Source: Streptomyces celluloflavus
GTDB taxonomy: Bacteria > Actinomycetota > Actinomycetes > Streptomycetales > Streptomycetaceae
Assembly (NCBI GenBank): GCA_000720995.1
Contig: JOEL01000013.1
Coordinates: forward strand, 62,001-126,000
DNA length: 64,000 nucleotides
Reading direction: 5' to 3'
A program made the position numbers and the translations under genes. The notes beneath the pieces were generated by a model. It did no database searches, was not told the DNA's origin, and saw only the letters and a list, made by a program, of their open reading frames with translations. Every line of letters starts with the position of its first letter. The stretch's first letter is position 1. Below are positions 7,983 to 16,357 of the stretch, one piece after another.

Positions 7983-8352
7983 TCAGCCCCCGCTCGGTGC
8001 AACCCTCTCCGGGGCGAGCGCAGCCTCCAGGCGGTCCAGGCGTTCGTAGAGGGCGCGGACGAGGCGGGCGCGGTTCCGGGCGCAGCGCACGGTGCCCTCC
8101 AGCGGAACGGACAGCCGGCCTTCCGCCTCGCGCAGGACGACGTCGGCGAGCGCGCTGGGCCCGCTGTCCTTGGGCAGCTGGTTCGCGCGGCGCCGGACGT
8201 CAGCGGCGGCCGCGCGGGCGTGACCGGTCAACTGGAGGCCGATCTGCTCGTAGTCGCGTTCGGCAAGAGCGTCCTCGTCGGTCCACGCGAGGACGGCCTT
8301 GACGAGGCACTCGTACGGCTCGCGGTCGAGCGGGAGCTCCGCCTCGATCAGG
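7983..8352 (-). pseudogene. DUF6415-like gene lacking its start
   Basis: The frame reads DGLIEAELPLDREPYECLVK, then VLAWTDEDALAERDYEQIGL, LTGHARAAAADVRRRANQLP, LADVVLREAEGRLSVP and ARLVRALYERLDRLEAALA. I recognise this as the Streptomyces hypothetical family annotated DUF6415, of unknown function. No usable start codon precedes it: the frame runs out where the darcynin fragment begins, in another frame. The 5' end appears lost at a junction near 8350. Confidence 0.5.
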
Positions 8353-8437
8353 CCGTCGGGGTCATGGCGAGCCACTCGGGCATGGTCTTGATGAGCATGA
8401 AGGCGGTGACCGGCGGTGCGGTGTGCTCGGCGGACAT
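8348..8437 (-). pseudogene. Truncated darcynin-family gene, N-terminal 29 codons
   Basis: ATG at 8435-8437 follows a strong GGAGG and encodes MSAEHTAPPVTAFMLIKTMP then EWLAMTP. This is the conserved start of darcynin-family proteins (TAFMLVKTTPEWLAL), which are usually around 110-120 residues. The frame stops at 8348-8350, exactly where DUF6415-like coding begins, so the gene has lost its body. In related genomes darcynin genes often lie beside a divergent LysR gene, as here. Confidence 0.5.
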
Positions 8438-8526
8438 GGCGGATCCTCCTGGGTGGCAGGTGATGGACGTACCGGATCGGCACGCACTCATCCTGCGGAG
8501 GACAACAGCTTTGCCACAATGGGAAC

Positions 8527-8550
8527 TTCAGCAAGGGATCATTGCCTGAA
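8527..8550. promoter_or_regulatory. Candidate LysR-type operator
   Basis: TTCA-GCAA, 7 bases, TTGC-C-TGAA: an interrupted inverted repeat with one bulged base, 15 bases before the LysR start. Position and symmetry fit a LysR-type binding site between divergent genes. Confidence 0.4.
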
Positions 8551-8564
8551 ATGGAATTACGCTG

Positions 8565-9503
8565 GTGAATAACTCAGAACCGGCCAGTCCGCCGCCGGTC
8601 ATCGACGCCAATCTTGCCGTCGCGCTGGACGCTCTGCTGGCCGAGCAGAGCGTCACCCGCGCCGCCGCGCGCCTGCGCACCTCCCCGGCCGCCATGAGCC
8701 GCACCCTCGCCCGCCTCCGCCGTATCCTCCAGGACCCGCTCCTGGTCCGGGCCGGACAGACCATGGTCCCCACCCCCCGCGCCCAGGCGCTGCGCGACGA
8801 AGCCGCCACGGTGGTGAGCCGCCTCGGAGCGCTGCTCACTCCCGGCGCCGGCGTCGACCCCGCCACCCTGCGCAGCACGTTCACCCTCCAAACCGCCGAC
8901 GTGGTCGGCGCGGCACTGGCTCCCGGGCTACTGGAGCTGGTCCGGCGGGAGGCACCGGGGGTTTCCTTGCGGTTCCGGGCCGAGGCGCTGGAGGCCGGAC
9001 CGGCTCTCCGTGGCGGCGAGGTCGACCTGGAGGTCGGGGCCATCGACCACGTCGCCCCCGAAACCCAGGTCGAAGAGTGGGTCACCCTCCGGATGGCGGC
9101 GGCCGTCCGGTCCGGCCATCCCCTCACCGAGGGGCCCCTGACCCCGGCGCGGCTCGCCGCCGCCGAACACGTCGGGGTCAGCCGCCGCGGCCGGTTCACC
9201 GGCCCCCTGGACACCGCTCGGGCCGAGCAGGACCTCAAGCGGCGGGTCACCGTCGTCCTCCCCAGCCACCTGGCCGCGATGGCCCTCGCCGCCCGCAGCG
9301 ATGTCGTCTGCCTCGTCCCCACCGCACCGCCCGGCGCCGCCACCTCCCCTCTCACCGATACCGCCACCGCCCTCGGTCTGCACCTCCTCGACATCCCTCT
9401 GCCCCTGCCGCCGGTGACCATCGGCATGGCCTGGCACCCCCGCCACGCCGCCGACGGAGCCCACCACTGGCTGCGCCACGCCGTCCGCCGGACGCTCCGC
9501 TAA
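8565..9503 (+). CDS. LysR-family transcriptional regulator
   Basis: A 312-residue regulator. The N-terminal winged helix-turn-helix is at about residues 15-75 (LDALLAEQSVTRAAARLRTS and PAAMSRTLARLRRILQDPLL). The effector-binding domain follows, from LRSTFTLQTADVVGAALAPG to the end, with SHLAAMALAARSDVVCLVPT. The start is a GTG (8565). It is divergent from the truncated darcynin gene and probably once controlled it, so its present target may be only itself. The gene looks intact. Confidence 0.85.
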   Translation: MNNSEPASPPPVIDANLAVALDALLAEQSVTRAAARLRTSPAAMSRTLARLRRILQDPLLVRAGQTMVPTPRAQALRDEAATVVSRLGALLTPGAGVDPATLRSTFTLQTADVVGAALAPGLLELVRREAPGVSLRFRAEALEAGPALRGGEVDLEVGAIDHVAPETQVEEWVTLRMAAAVRSGHPLTEGPLTPARLAAAEHVGVSRRGRFTGPLDTARAEQDLKRRVTVVLPSHLAAMALAARSDVVCLVPTAPPGAATSPLTDTATALGLHLLDIPLPLPPVTIGMAWHPRHAADGAHHWLRHAVRRTLR

Positions 9504-9530
9504 TGCGTTCGTACGAGCTGCGCACACCGT

Positions 9531-9659
9531 CGCCCCGTAGTTGCGGACCGTGTTCGGGGTGTCGAGCGAGTCCAGGAAGACGCCGGCCGCCGACCGAACC
9601 GCTGACGCGACTACAGACAGCAACTCACCTTCGCTGAGTGCCGAATGCCGTGTCAGCAT
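9531..9659 (-). pseudogene. Integrase-like N-terminal (core-binding) fragment
   Basis: The minus strand reads SEGELLSVVASAVRSAAGVF then LDSLDTPNTVRNYGATV. The pattern FLDSLxxPNTVRNYG is the start of the SAM-like core-binding domain in a Streptomyces integrase-like family. The similarity ends within 30 bases of the LysR gene. Together with the fragment at 6240-6525 it could represent one gene split by about 3 kb of inserted DNA. Confidence 0.4.
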
Positions 9660-10142
9660 GACGGTGGATCCACCAGCGAACTCGCTCGCGAGGGGTCCGA
9701 TCACGCACACGCCGAGGATGCCGTCGTCCGTGGGGTGTGTGCCAACAGGGCCAGTCCGCTACTGGCGCGAGCATGGTGACCGACAAGCAGGACCGCGTTC
9801 TGTTCTGCACCCGCAAGCGCTGGTGCACGATGGCTGCCACATTCGACGGCCCACGCAAAAGCGCTCGGCCAGTTTCTCCGGCCGAGCGCCTGCATGAGCT
9901 GCTCGCGGCCTGATCGATACGACCGCGCAGCACGACGGCTTCGGGCGACCGCCCCGGGCGTGGGCCCTCCTGTGAGCGCCGCCACGCGTCAGCGAATGGC
10001 CTCGACAAGCCCCGAGTGGCGGGAGCCCAGGCTAGGAATTGGCCGCTTCAGCGCTTCCTGGGCCGAGGCACCGCAGGACGACGGGCCACGGCCAGAGTCG
10101 GCCTGCCGCGTCGCCCCAACCCGTCGGTGAGGCCAAGTGTTT
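9660..10142. other. Non-coding stretch
   Basis: No frame in this interval shows a recognisable protein or a convincing ribosome site. It is probably residual mobile-element DNA. Confidence 0.4.
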
Positions 10143-10370
10143 CTAGTAGACGGGCGTGAGGTACCACTGCCGCTCGGCGTTCATGTTGTCGCAGTGGTAG
10201 CCCTTGATCTGGCCCTGCGCCTTCATGGCGTCGCCCCACGCGCGGCACTGCTCGAAGCTGGCCACCTTGATCGGCTTTCCGTCAGCTGCCTGGGCGGTCA
10301 CGGCGGTACTTCCGGCGATGGCCGCGATTCCGGCCATCACAACGGCTGCCTTCGCAAGTTTCCTACGCAT
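10143..10370 (-). CDS. Small secreted protein
   Basis: A 75-residue product with a clear signal peptide: MRRKLAKAAVVMAGIAAIAG followed by STAVTAQAADG, with probable cleavage after AQA near residue 28. The mature part of about 47 residues (FEQCRAWGDAMKAQGQIKGY, then HCDNMNAERQWYLTPVY) holds two cysteines that could form one disulfide. AGAGGAG lies about nine bases before the ATG. No family is recognised. It resembles the many short exported Streptomyces proteins of unknown role. Confidence 0.75.
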   Translation of the reverse strand: MRRKLAKAAVVMAGIAAIAGSTAVTAQAADGKPIKVASFEQCRAWGDAMKAQGQIKGYHCDNMNAERQWYLTPVY

Positions 10371-10504
10371 GTGTAACTCCTCTGTAAGGCCCGCCGACCG
10401 CCTGGTAGGCGGGCGGCTTCGTCAGGTATCCCGCGCGAAACGCTCGGCGACGAGGTGGCCGCCGACTCCCGCTTCTTGTCGGTTGCTGCCAGGCTAGGCA
10501 GCCA

Positions 10505-10550
10505 GTGGACCCCCGGTAAGGTCCACAATGGAGTCATTCCATAGGTCCAC
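10505..10550. repeat. Cluster of short inverted repeats upstream of the secreted-protein gene
   Basis: GTGGACC (10505-10511) faces GGTCCAC (10520-10526). A second GGTCCAC (10544-10550) follows ATGGA-gtcat-TCCAT (10528-10542). The block lies about 135 bases upstream of the minus-strand start at 10370 and may be a regulatory site. The rest of the 10371-10749 gap shows nothing. Confidence 0.4.
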
Positions 10551-10749
10551 TCCACTCCCGTTCCGTCCGCGAGGGGGCAGGGTGCACGAGTCGTGGAGGC
10601 TCCGGACCGCTCGACCACACGATCGCCGAACTGTCGGACGCACCGGCCCGGTTCAGGCGCGCTCAAACCGGACTGAAGCCGGCGCGGCGCACCGGATTTG
10701 CGGCACACCTGCTACTGAATTTGTATGCGTGATGTCGGTCTGATCGGGG

Positions 10750-10947
10750 TCAGGTTTCCATGGTCAGGCCGGTGCCCGTGAGGCAGCCGTTGATCAGGTG
10801 TGGGCGGTACTGGACCTTCTTGAGGCTGCGTTCCGCGGCGGTGGCCAGCTGGTCGAGGTTTGCGGCGGCGAGGTTGCCGATGGTGCGTTTCACCAGCGAC
10901 CAGATACCCTCCTGCGGGTTGGGATCGGGCGCGTAGGCGGGGAACAC
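10750..10947 (-). pseudogene. IS630-family transposase C-terminal fragment
   Basis: The frame reads FPAYAPDPNPQEGIWSLVKR then TIGNLAAANLDQLATAAERS and RPHLINGCLTGTGLTMET. The motif PAYAPDxNPQEGIWSxxKR is the last part of the DDE domain of IS630-type transposases, including the final catalytic Glu. The N-terminal three quarters are missing and no terminal repeats were seen. Confidence 0.75.
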
Positions 10948-11019
10948 CTGCCTCTACGGCTCGGCGACACCGGTCATCTGCAAGCTGACCACGCTGTAAC
11001 AACCACCCCGCCGAAGCAG

Positions 11020-11052
11020 ACTGGCCCCACCCCGAAGCGGGGTGGGGCCAGT
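11020..11052. terminator. Strong hairpin downstream of the gene at 11070
   Basis: A perfect 15-base stem, ACTGGCCCCACCCCG against CGGGGTGGGGCCAGT, closed by a three-base loop AAG. It lies 18 bases past the stop of the minus-strand gene at 11070-11741, as expected for an actinobacterial terminator without a U-tract. Confidence 0.75.
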
Positions 11053-11069
11053 CCTGTGCTGGACGCCGG

Positions 11070-11741
11070 TCACACCATAGGGATCAACACCGACGGCAAG
11101 TCACCGGATTCGACAGCGGCCCGGTCAATCGACAGACCGGTATAGGCGCCGACAGCGGTGAACACCGCGTGCGGCAGCCGCTCGCCGTGCTCCTCCCGGT
11201 ATGCGGCTTGTTCGGCTGCGCTGACGTCCGGCACGACCGGGAACACCGCGCCCGCCCCCTGCAGCGCCGCATCAAGGTCGGACCCTTCGCCGGTGTCCGT
11301 ACCGAACTCGGCCCGCCACGCCCGGCCGTCCCCGGGCGCGTGGATGATCAGGCACGGCGGGTTCCACCAGTTCATCGTGAGGCAGACGATTTCCTCGTCC
11401 GGGTAGGGCTGCATCGACTTCACGCCCCGGTAGCCCGTGGACCACGTTGCCATCCCCCAGTCCTCCAGGACATACACCCACTCACCGCACGTCCCGTACA
11501 TGGCCGGATTGACGCGGGGCGAGGGCTTGCCCGGCTGCCCCACCGGCACGACAAGATCCTTGTACGGGGTGCGCGCGGCGAGCTCGTCGAGGTCAGCACC
11601 CAGCGCGATGAGGAACTCATCGGGCTCCACTCCCCGGGCCGCGGTCAGCGAAATGCTGCCGAGCATCCCGGGAAGGGCAGCGTCCACGTCCGTGGTGCTG
11701 TGTGCGCCTATCCAGGCGATCCCTTCAGACATGCCGGTCAC
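11070..11741 (-). CDS. Hypothetical protein, DUF6461-like
   Basis: A 223-residue protein starting MTGMSEGIAWIGAHSTTDVD, with LTAARGVEPDEFLIALGADL (about residues 32-51), CGEWVYVLEDWGMATWSTGY and AAVESGDLPSVLIPMV at the end. The arrangement (short N-terminal lead, a GVxPxExLxxxGAD block, then a tryptophan-rich segment) resembles Streptomyces proteins annotated DUF6461, of unknown function; this is a pattern impression only. It is cytosolic by sequence. GTG 11741 and ATG 11732 are both possible starts. It is followed by a strong terminator and stands alone. Confidence 0.65.
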   Translation of the reverse strand: MTGMSEGIAWIGAHSTTDVDAALPGMLGSISLTAARGVEPDEFLIALGADLDELAARTPYKDLVVPVGQPGKPSPRVNPAMYGTCGEWVYVLEDWGMATWSTGYRGVKSMQPYPDEEIVCLTMNWWNPPCLIIHAPGDGRAWRAEFGTDTGEGSDLDAALQGAGAVFPVVPDVSAAEQAAYREEHGERLPHAVFTAVGAYTGLSIDRAAVESGDLPSVLIPMV

Positions 11742-11789
11742 GCTATCGGCCAGGGCACAGGGCGCAGCACTTCTGTTGAGTCACTCAGC

Positions 11790-12020
11790 ACCCGACTCGT
11801 CGCTCTCTTCTGCCCGCGCCGCGCGTTGGCCGTCGCCTGCGGCGAGGGCATCACGTTCATGCCGGCCGCAGCCCGCGAGTTTTACCCCCGCCCCGGAATC
11901 GTGTACGCCGACGTCGCCGGCCTGCCCCCGTCCACCGCGGCACTCGCCTGGCTTCCTCAGAACCACACCGCACGCGGCATCACGCCCTGTGCGAAGCCGC
12001 CGCCACAATCGTCCAGAGAA
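11790..12020 (+). pseudogene. LysR-type regulator, C-terminal fragment
   Basis: The plus strand reads ALAVACGEGITFMPAAAREF then YPRPGIVYADVAGLPPSTAA and LAWLPQNHTARG. This is the typical end of a LysR effector-binding domain (VAxGxGxTLMPAxAR...RPGIVxxDVxxLPPSxxALAW). There is no N-terminal domain or start upstream, because the region 5' of it is the DUF6461-like gene in the opposite direction. Confidence 0.55.
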
Positions 12021-12534
12021 ACAGACGACATGGGACCGGGTGCATCCCCGGATAATGCGGAGCTGCGTCACCGAGGCATCCGACGAAGCCCTGGCGAAGG
12101 CGGAGGACCTCCCGGCGTCGTCGATTGACGCGGAGCTGTACGAGCTGGAGGCCGGCCGCCAGGTCCGCCGGACCGAGTGTGGTCGGCGTGGCTGTGTGGC
12201 GACCACCTCGTGTCCGAGCGGCGCGAGGTGCTGCGGCAGTTCGCCAACGGCATCGACGCGGCCGGGCGCCGGGTACGGATGGCGCGGTGTGTTTCCCCTT
12301 GACCGCGGCCGCGGTCAAGGCGGCTCGCCAAGAAGCCCCGGCGGCGGGGGCTCGGCCCCGGCTGGCGCAGGCTGTCCTGAGCACACACCGGGCGTTGACT
12401 GCCGCCCTGTCGAGTCGCGGCGCAGCCCTGTCCCCGTGCGGCTGCGCGTTCGTTGCGTCACCCGAACGGCGGAGTGTCGTTACTCGCTATGAGCATCGCG
12501 CTGGGCGCGCGATCGAGTCTGCGGGAGGCATCAG
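12021..12534. other. Unassigned stretch with protein-like fragments
   Basis: About 500 bases upstream of the ATPase gene. Two plus-strand frames look partly protein-like (EALAKAEDLPASSIDAELYE near 12090 and LVSERREVLRQFANGIDAAG near 12205) but are in different frames and match nothing I recognise. It is probably the remains of one gene. Confidence 0.3.
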
Positions 12535-14385
12535 GTGGTCACGCTCAATGTGGAGTGTGGGTTGTTCGAGGTCGACGGGGTGGTCCATGAGCTGCGGTTC
12601 GACGCTCCGCTGACTGCGCTGGCCGGGGAGACCCGGTCGGGCAAGAGCACGGTGCTGGAAGTCATTTGGTGGGTGCTGGGCGTGGACGGCGCGCGGCTGA
12701 TGACGGCTGCGGCGGCGTGCAGCCGCGTCGGGTTCGTTGCCTGTATCGGGGAGTCTCGGTGGCGGATCACCCGCAGCACGGTGGATCGGGCGGAGGACGT
12801 GGTCTTCACCCATGGCACGCTGGGCACCGAGGAACGCCACCCGGTCAAGCGCTCGGAGTCCCGCAGGTCGGCCGCCGACGCCTTCCAGGACCTCCTCGGC
12901 ATTCCCCGGCTGGGTACGGGCCGTACGCGTGTCACGTTGGATCTGCTGGTCCCGTGGTTCTACGCGCGCCAGCGAGACCTCCCGAACGACTACCTGGGCC
13001 GGCAGAGCAAAGAGCAGCGGATCGCGGTGGGGCGGGTGCTGTTAGGCGCCGATGACGAGGCGATCGACGCGCTGCGCCAGGAGGCCGGTGCCAAGAAGAA
13101 GAAGTGGCGGCGGGCGAGCAACCATGTGAAAAAGATCCTGCGCGATCGTGAGGAGCGCGAGCTGCCGTCCGTCGAGGACCTTCAGCGCCGTGCCGCCCAA
13201 TGGACCGCGCAACACAAGGAGACATCGCTCAAGGCGCGGCAGGCCGGTGCGGCCCTCAGCCGTCAGCATGCCGAACTCGCGGCGCTCCAGGAGAAGGTCT
13301 CCGTGGCCGAGGAGGCACAGCGAGCCGCTCGTACGGCGGCCGACGAGCGGGAACGCACGGCGCGTCATCTGGAGGCGGCTGCCGCCGAGGCCCGTGGGCG
13401 CTTGGCCGGACTGCGGGAAGCGGCCACCGATCCGAGCCTGTGTCCCCAGTGTGCGCGGGCGCTCGATCTGACAGGGCTGTCGGAGGATGACTGCCCGGTG
13501 TGCCGTCGGTTCGATCCCGAGCGTCAGCAGCGGGCCGAGCAGTTCCAGCTGCGCATGTCCCAGGCGCAGCTGGCTGCTGAGCAGTCCCGTGAGGGCGCCC
13601 GTCGCGTGTCTCGGGCCGCCGATGATGCCCGCGGCCGGGCCAGCGACGCCGATCGGGCCGTGGTGGAGGCTTCGGCCGCCGCACGGGCCTTCGCCCAGGA
13701 TGTGATCGCGCCGCAGCAGCAGGTGGTGTTGGAGGCGGAGGCTGCCGTGCGTGAGCTGACCGCGCGGCTGGAGCAGAATGTTGAGCACCTCCGGGAGCTC
13801 GCGGAGCTGGCCGAACTGCGCGAGTTGCTGCCGCAGCTGGAGAAGGACAAGGAGACCGCCGAGACCGCGTACGCCGCGGCACGGCACGACACCGATCTCA
13901 TGGTGAAGCAGGGAACCGACCGGTGGTCCCATCATGTGCTGCGCCGGATGCGGGCATGCGACCCGGAGATCACCACCGTCTCCATCAGTCCGGATGACTT
14001 CTCCGTCACCATCAACGGCAGCGCGTTCGATGCCCGGGCCGTCGCCGGGCACGGCATGACCCGCACCAACGTCAGCGTCCTGCTGGCGTTGCGCGACACC
14101 GCGTCAGAAGTCCCCGCGATGCCTGTACCGCAGTTCCTGATCGTCGACGGCCCCTTCACGGGACTTGGCAGCAGCCCGGAGGACCGGCGGACCGCGGCCG
14201 CACTGCTCGACGGCCTGACAGACCTGGCCACCTCCAAGGATCGCTCCTCGGGCACTGGAGGGCAGGTCATCATCGCCTGCACCGAACTGCACGGCACCCC
14301 GGGACCATCCGTCCGCGAGATCCGTACCAGCTTCGCGGACGGCGTGATCCCGGGCCTGCCACCTCGTCAGGCCACCACGGCGTAG
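12535..14385 (+). CDS. Rad50/SMC-like ATPase with a zinc hook
   Basis: A 616-residue split ABC-type ATPase. Residues 1-160 form the N-terminal lobe with Walker A GETRSGKST (G31-T39). Two coiled-coil arms (about 180-290 and 330-460) flank a hook with CPQC (C303, C306) and CPVC (C320, C323), a zinc-binding turn like that of Rad50. The C-terminal lobe has a degenerate signature region (AGHGMTRTNVSVLLALRDTA) and a Walker B-like FLIVDGPF in which the usual Glu after D538 is Gly. GTG follows GGGAGG. There is no nuclease domain and no adjacent partner gene. Such proteins act in DNA repair or phage defence, but the role here is unknown. Confidence 0.75.
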   Translation: MVTLNVECGLFEVDGVVHELRFDAPLTALAGETRSGKSTVLEVIWWVLGVDGARLMTAAAACSRVGFVACIGESRWRITRSTVDRAEDVVFTHGTLGTEERHPVKRSESRRSAADAFQDLLGIPRLGTGRTRVTLDLLVPWFYARQRDLPNDYLGRQSKEQRIAVGRVLLGADDEAIDALRQEAGAKKKKWRRASNHVKKILRDREERELPSVEDLQRRAAQWTAQHKETSLKARQAGAALSRQHAELAALQEKVSVAEEAQRAARTAADERERTARHLEAAAAEARGRLAGLREAATDPSLCPQCARALDLTGLSEDDCPVCRRFDPERQQRAEQFQLRMSQAQLAAEQSREGARRVSRAADDARGRASDADRAVVEASAAARAFAQDVIAPQQQVVLEAEAAVRELTARLEQNVEHLRELAELAELRELLPQLEKDKETAETAYAAARHDTDLMVKQGTDRWSHHVLRRMRACDPEITTVSISPDDFSVTINGSAFDARAVAGHGMTRTNVSVLLALRDTASEVPAMPVPQFLIVDGPFTGLGSSPEDRRTAAALLDGLTDLATSKDRSSGTGGQVIIACTELHGTPGPSVREIRTSFADGVIPGLPPRQATTA

Positions 14386-14443
14386 CGGAGCGGGAGCCTA
14401 CGGGGACAACCGGCACCTCCGGCCGGCTCCCCTACCGCGACCG

Positions 14444-14471
14444 GCCCCCGGGCCTCAAGAGGCCCGGGGGC
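14444..14471. terminator. Hairpin downstream of the ATPase gene
   Basis: GCCCCCGGGCCTC and GAGGCCCGGGGGC form a perfect 13-base stem around AA, 59 bases past the ATPase stop. It lies between convergent genes, so it may serve both directions. Confidence 0.7.
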
Positions 14472-14611
14472 GTACTGTCTGCCGGCAGGAGGCACCTGGC
14501 GGAGCTGGTCGCCCCGACAGCCCACTCGGGCCGGAGCAAACGGCCATCTGGCTCGGGGTACGCCGCCGCACGATTGCCGACCGCGTCGCAACCGGGACGC
14601 GGGTCGTTCGC

Positions 14612-15274
14612 TCACCGCCCTTCCGGGGCTGGCTCCCTCACACGGGGCAGGCACGGCGGCGGCCAGGCCGGGTTCCAGCGCCAGGACGCCCACCGGTCGG
14701 CGTCCGCGAACGGCCCGGCCCGCTCGTCGAGCAGGGCGAGGACCTGGGCGCGGGCGAGCTCCACCGCCTGGTGCTCGGTGTCGGTGACGATGCCCAGGCG
14801 CCGGACGTGGGCGTACTCGTCTTCGTCCTTCCACGTCCATGTGCTCAGGTCTGGGTCGATGACAAGGTCGACGGTCAGGTCGAAGGTGTCGAACCCGGCC
14901 GCGGTGCGGCGGGTGGGGCGCTCGAAGTTGACGTACCAGTTCCGCAGCCCAGCCCCGGTGAAGAAGGCGTCGATGCTGAACCACGCCGCCGGCGGCTTCC
15001 ACAGCAGCAGCTCCGTCTCCTGCCACACCCCGGGCGCAAGCTCCCACTCCCCCGACGCCATCGCGTCGAACGCCGCAATGCGCACCGTACGGTCGCCGTC
15101 GGCGCGGGCCTTGGCATAGAGGGCGGGCCAGCGGGTTTGTGCCCCCGGGGTGCAGGCGGTCACCAACGCCTCGCCGGTGTCGGTGACGACTCGTAGCGCC
15201 TGCTCGCTCCACACCCGCCCGGAGCGGTGCACATCGCGCCGCACCACCGTCTCCCCCGTCTCGAAGCTGCGCAT
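14612..15274 (-). CDS. DUF402 (FomD-type) domain protein
   Basis: A 220-residue protein of the DUF402 / FomD-like family. The core reads WYVNFERPTRRTAAGFDTFD then LTVDLVIDPDLSTWTWKDED, containing the conserved N-E-P, D-x-D and W-K-D-E-D residues that bind a metal in characterised members, which hydrolyse nucleotide diphosphates or nucleotidyl phosphonates. It ends with LLDERAGPFADADRWASWRW. The family is common and usually of unknown substrate. ATG 15274 follows GGGAGGGG. It stands alone in the accessory region. Confidence 0.8.
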   Translation of the reverse strand: MRSFETGETVVRRDVHRSGRVWSEQALRVVTDTGEALVTACTPGAQTRWPALYAKARADGDRTVRIAAFDAMASGEWELAPGVWQETELLLWKPPAAWFSIDAFFTGAGLRNWYVNFERPTRRTAAGFDTFDLTVDLVIDPDLSTWTWKDEDEYAHVRRLGIVTDTEHQAVELARAQVLALLDERAGPFADADRWASWRWNPAWPPPCLPRVREPAPEGR

Positions 15275-15864
15275 CGGCCCCTCCCTCTGTTGGTCTCCGC
15301 CGGGACGTCCGGCAGGCCGGGTACCACCTCAGCGTGCCCGGGCCGGCATGGGCAAGCCGCCATCCGGGGCGGCGTGCCCAGGTTCCCCTTGGGCTTGCCC
15401 GCAGCTACCGGCGACGCCCGGTCCCGGCACGCTGCGGATCTTGTTCGTCTTGTCCGCGCCACAGGCCGACGACCTCTGTGAACTCATCTCCGAGCGGCAG
15501 GGACGCTCCCCCGAAATCGACCGGTCCCCGTGCCTCTTGAGGCCCGAGGACTCGTGGGTACTGTCGACGGGCCTGCTGTTCGGCGCGACGTCCACGAGAA
15601 CCTGCAACACGGGGCGCAACACGCACGCCCGGACCGGCTCTGTAGAGGCGTTCCAGCAGGTCGGGCCTGCAACGCGGACCCTGTTGTATTTCCGTGTTGC
15701 AGGAACACCTCGAAGGCGCCCTCCCCGACCTGTGGTTCGCCGACAAGCGAATCGCCGCGTCGAAGCCGGGCTCCTCGAAGCTCTCCTGCCCGACGACGGG
15801 CCTGCCGACCGGCGAACCACGCAGATCTCGCCTCGTCTGCCCGCTTCCCGCGCAGCGGCGGGGC
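15275..15864. other. No gene seen
   Basis: About 590 bases without a recognisable protein. Around 15522-15573 there is a diverged copy of the sequence surrounding the hairpin at 14440-14483 (GAGGCCCG followed by GTACTGTC), on the other side of the DUF402 gene. Confidence 0.4.
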
Positions 15865-16173
15865 CTAGCCGAACCGAACGCTGGAGAAGGACAAGCCCTT
15901 CGGGCCTCCGTGGCCGGGGGCGATCCTCGTGGCGTTGCCCTTGCACTTCTTATCGGAGAAGACGGTGGCCGGCGAGTCCGCCCCGTTGTGCGGCGAGCGA
16001 GCTACCTGGGACATCGTCAAGCACTTGCCGTTCGGCGGGTCCTGGACGAAGAAAGGCTTGCCCCCGTTCTGAAAGGAGAACGGACCCTTCGCGGCGAGCG
16101 CTGTCCCTGTGGAGAAGGTCAGGGCTGTGGTCAGCCCAACGAGAAAAACGGTGATCGGACGGATACGACGCAT
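15865..16173 (-). CDS. Small secreted protein
   Basis: A 102-residue product with a signal peptide MRRIRPITVFLVGLTTALTF followed by STGTALAAKG, probably cleaved after ALA near residue 27. The mature part contains PFFVQDPPNGKCLTMSQVAR and FSDKKCKGNATRIAPGHGG. Its two cysteines could form a disulfide, and the pattern NGKCLTM...DKKCKGNAT resembles a ricin-like or small exported beta fold, but no family is assigned. GGAGG precedes the ATG. Confidence 0.65.
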   Translation of the reverse strand: MRRIRPITVFLVGLTTALTFSTGTALAAKGPFSFQNGGKPFFVQDPPNGKCLTMSQVARSPHNGADSPATVFSDKKCKGNATRIAPGHGGPKGLSFSSVRFG

Positions 16174-16357
16174 CAGTGGGGCCTCCTGCTAGGCATCAAA
16201 CGGAAGTGCTCTCCCAGAGAACGACGCTCCATCCCGGTGCGATACGACCGTCGTGCCGTCACCGGCCTGCTGATCTCCGACCGGAGGCAGACCTCGCCGC
16301 AAGCTGCCCGAGCGGTGACGTCCATCAGTCGGCAGCGGCGGTGCTTACCGCGGGGGC

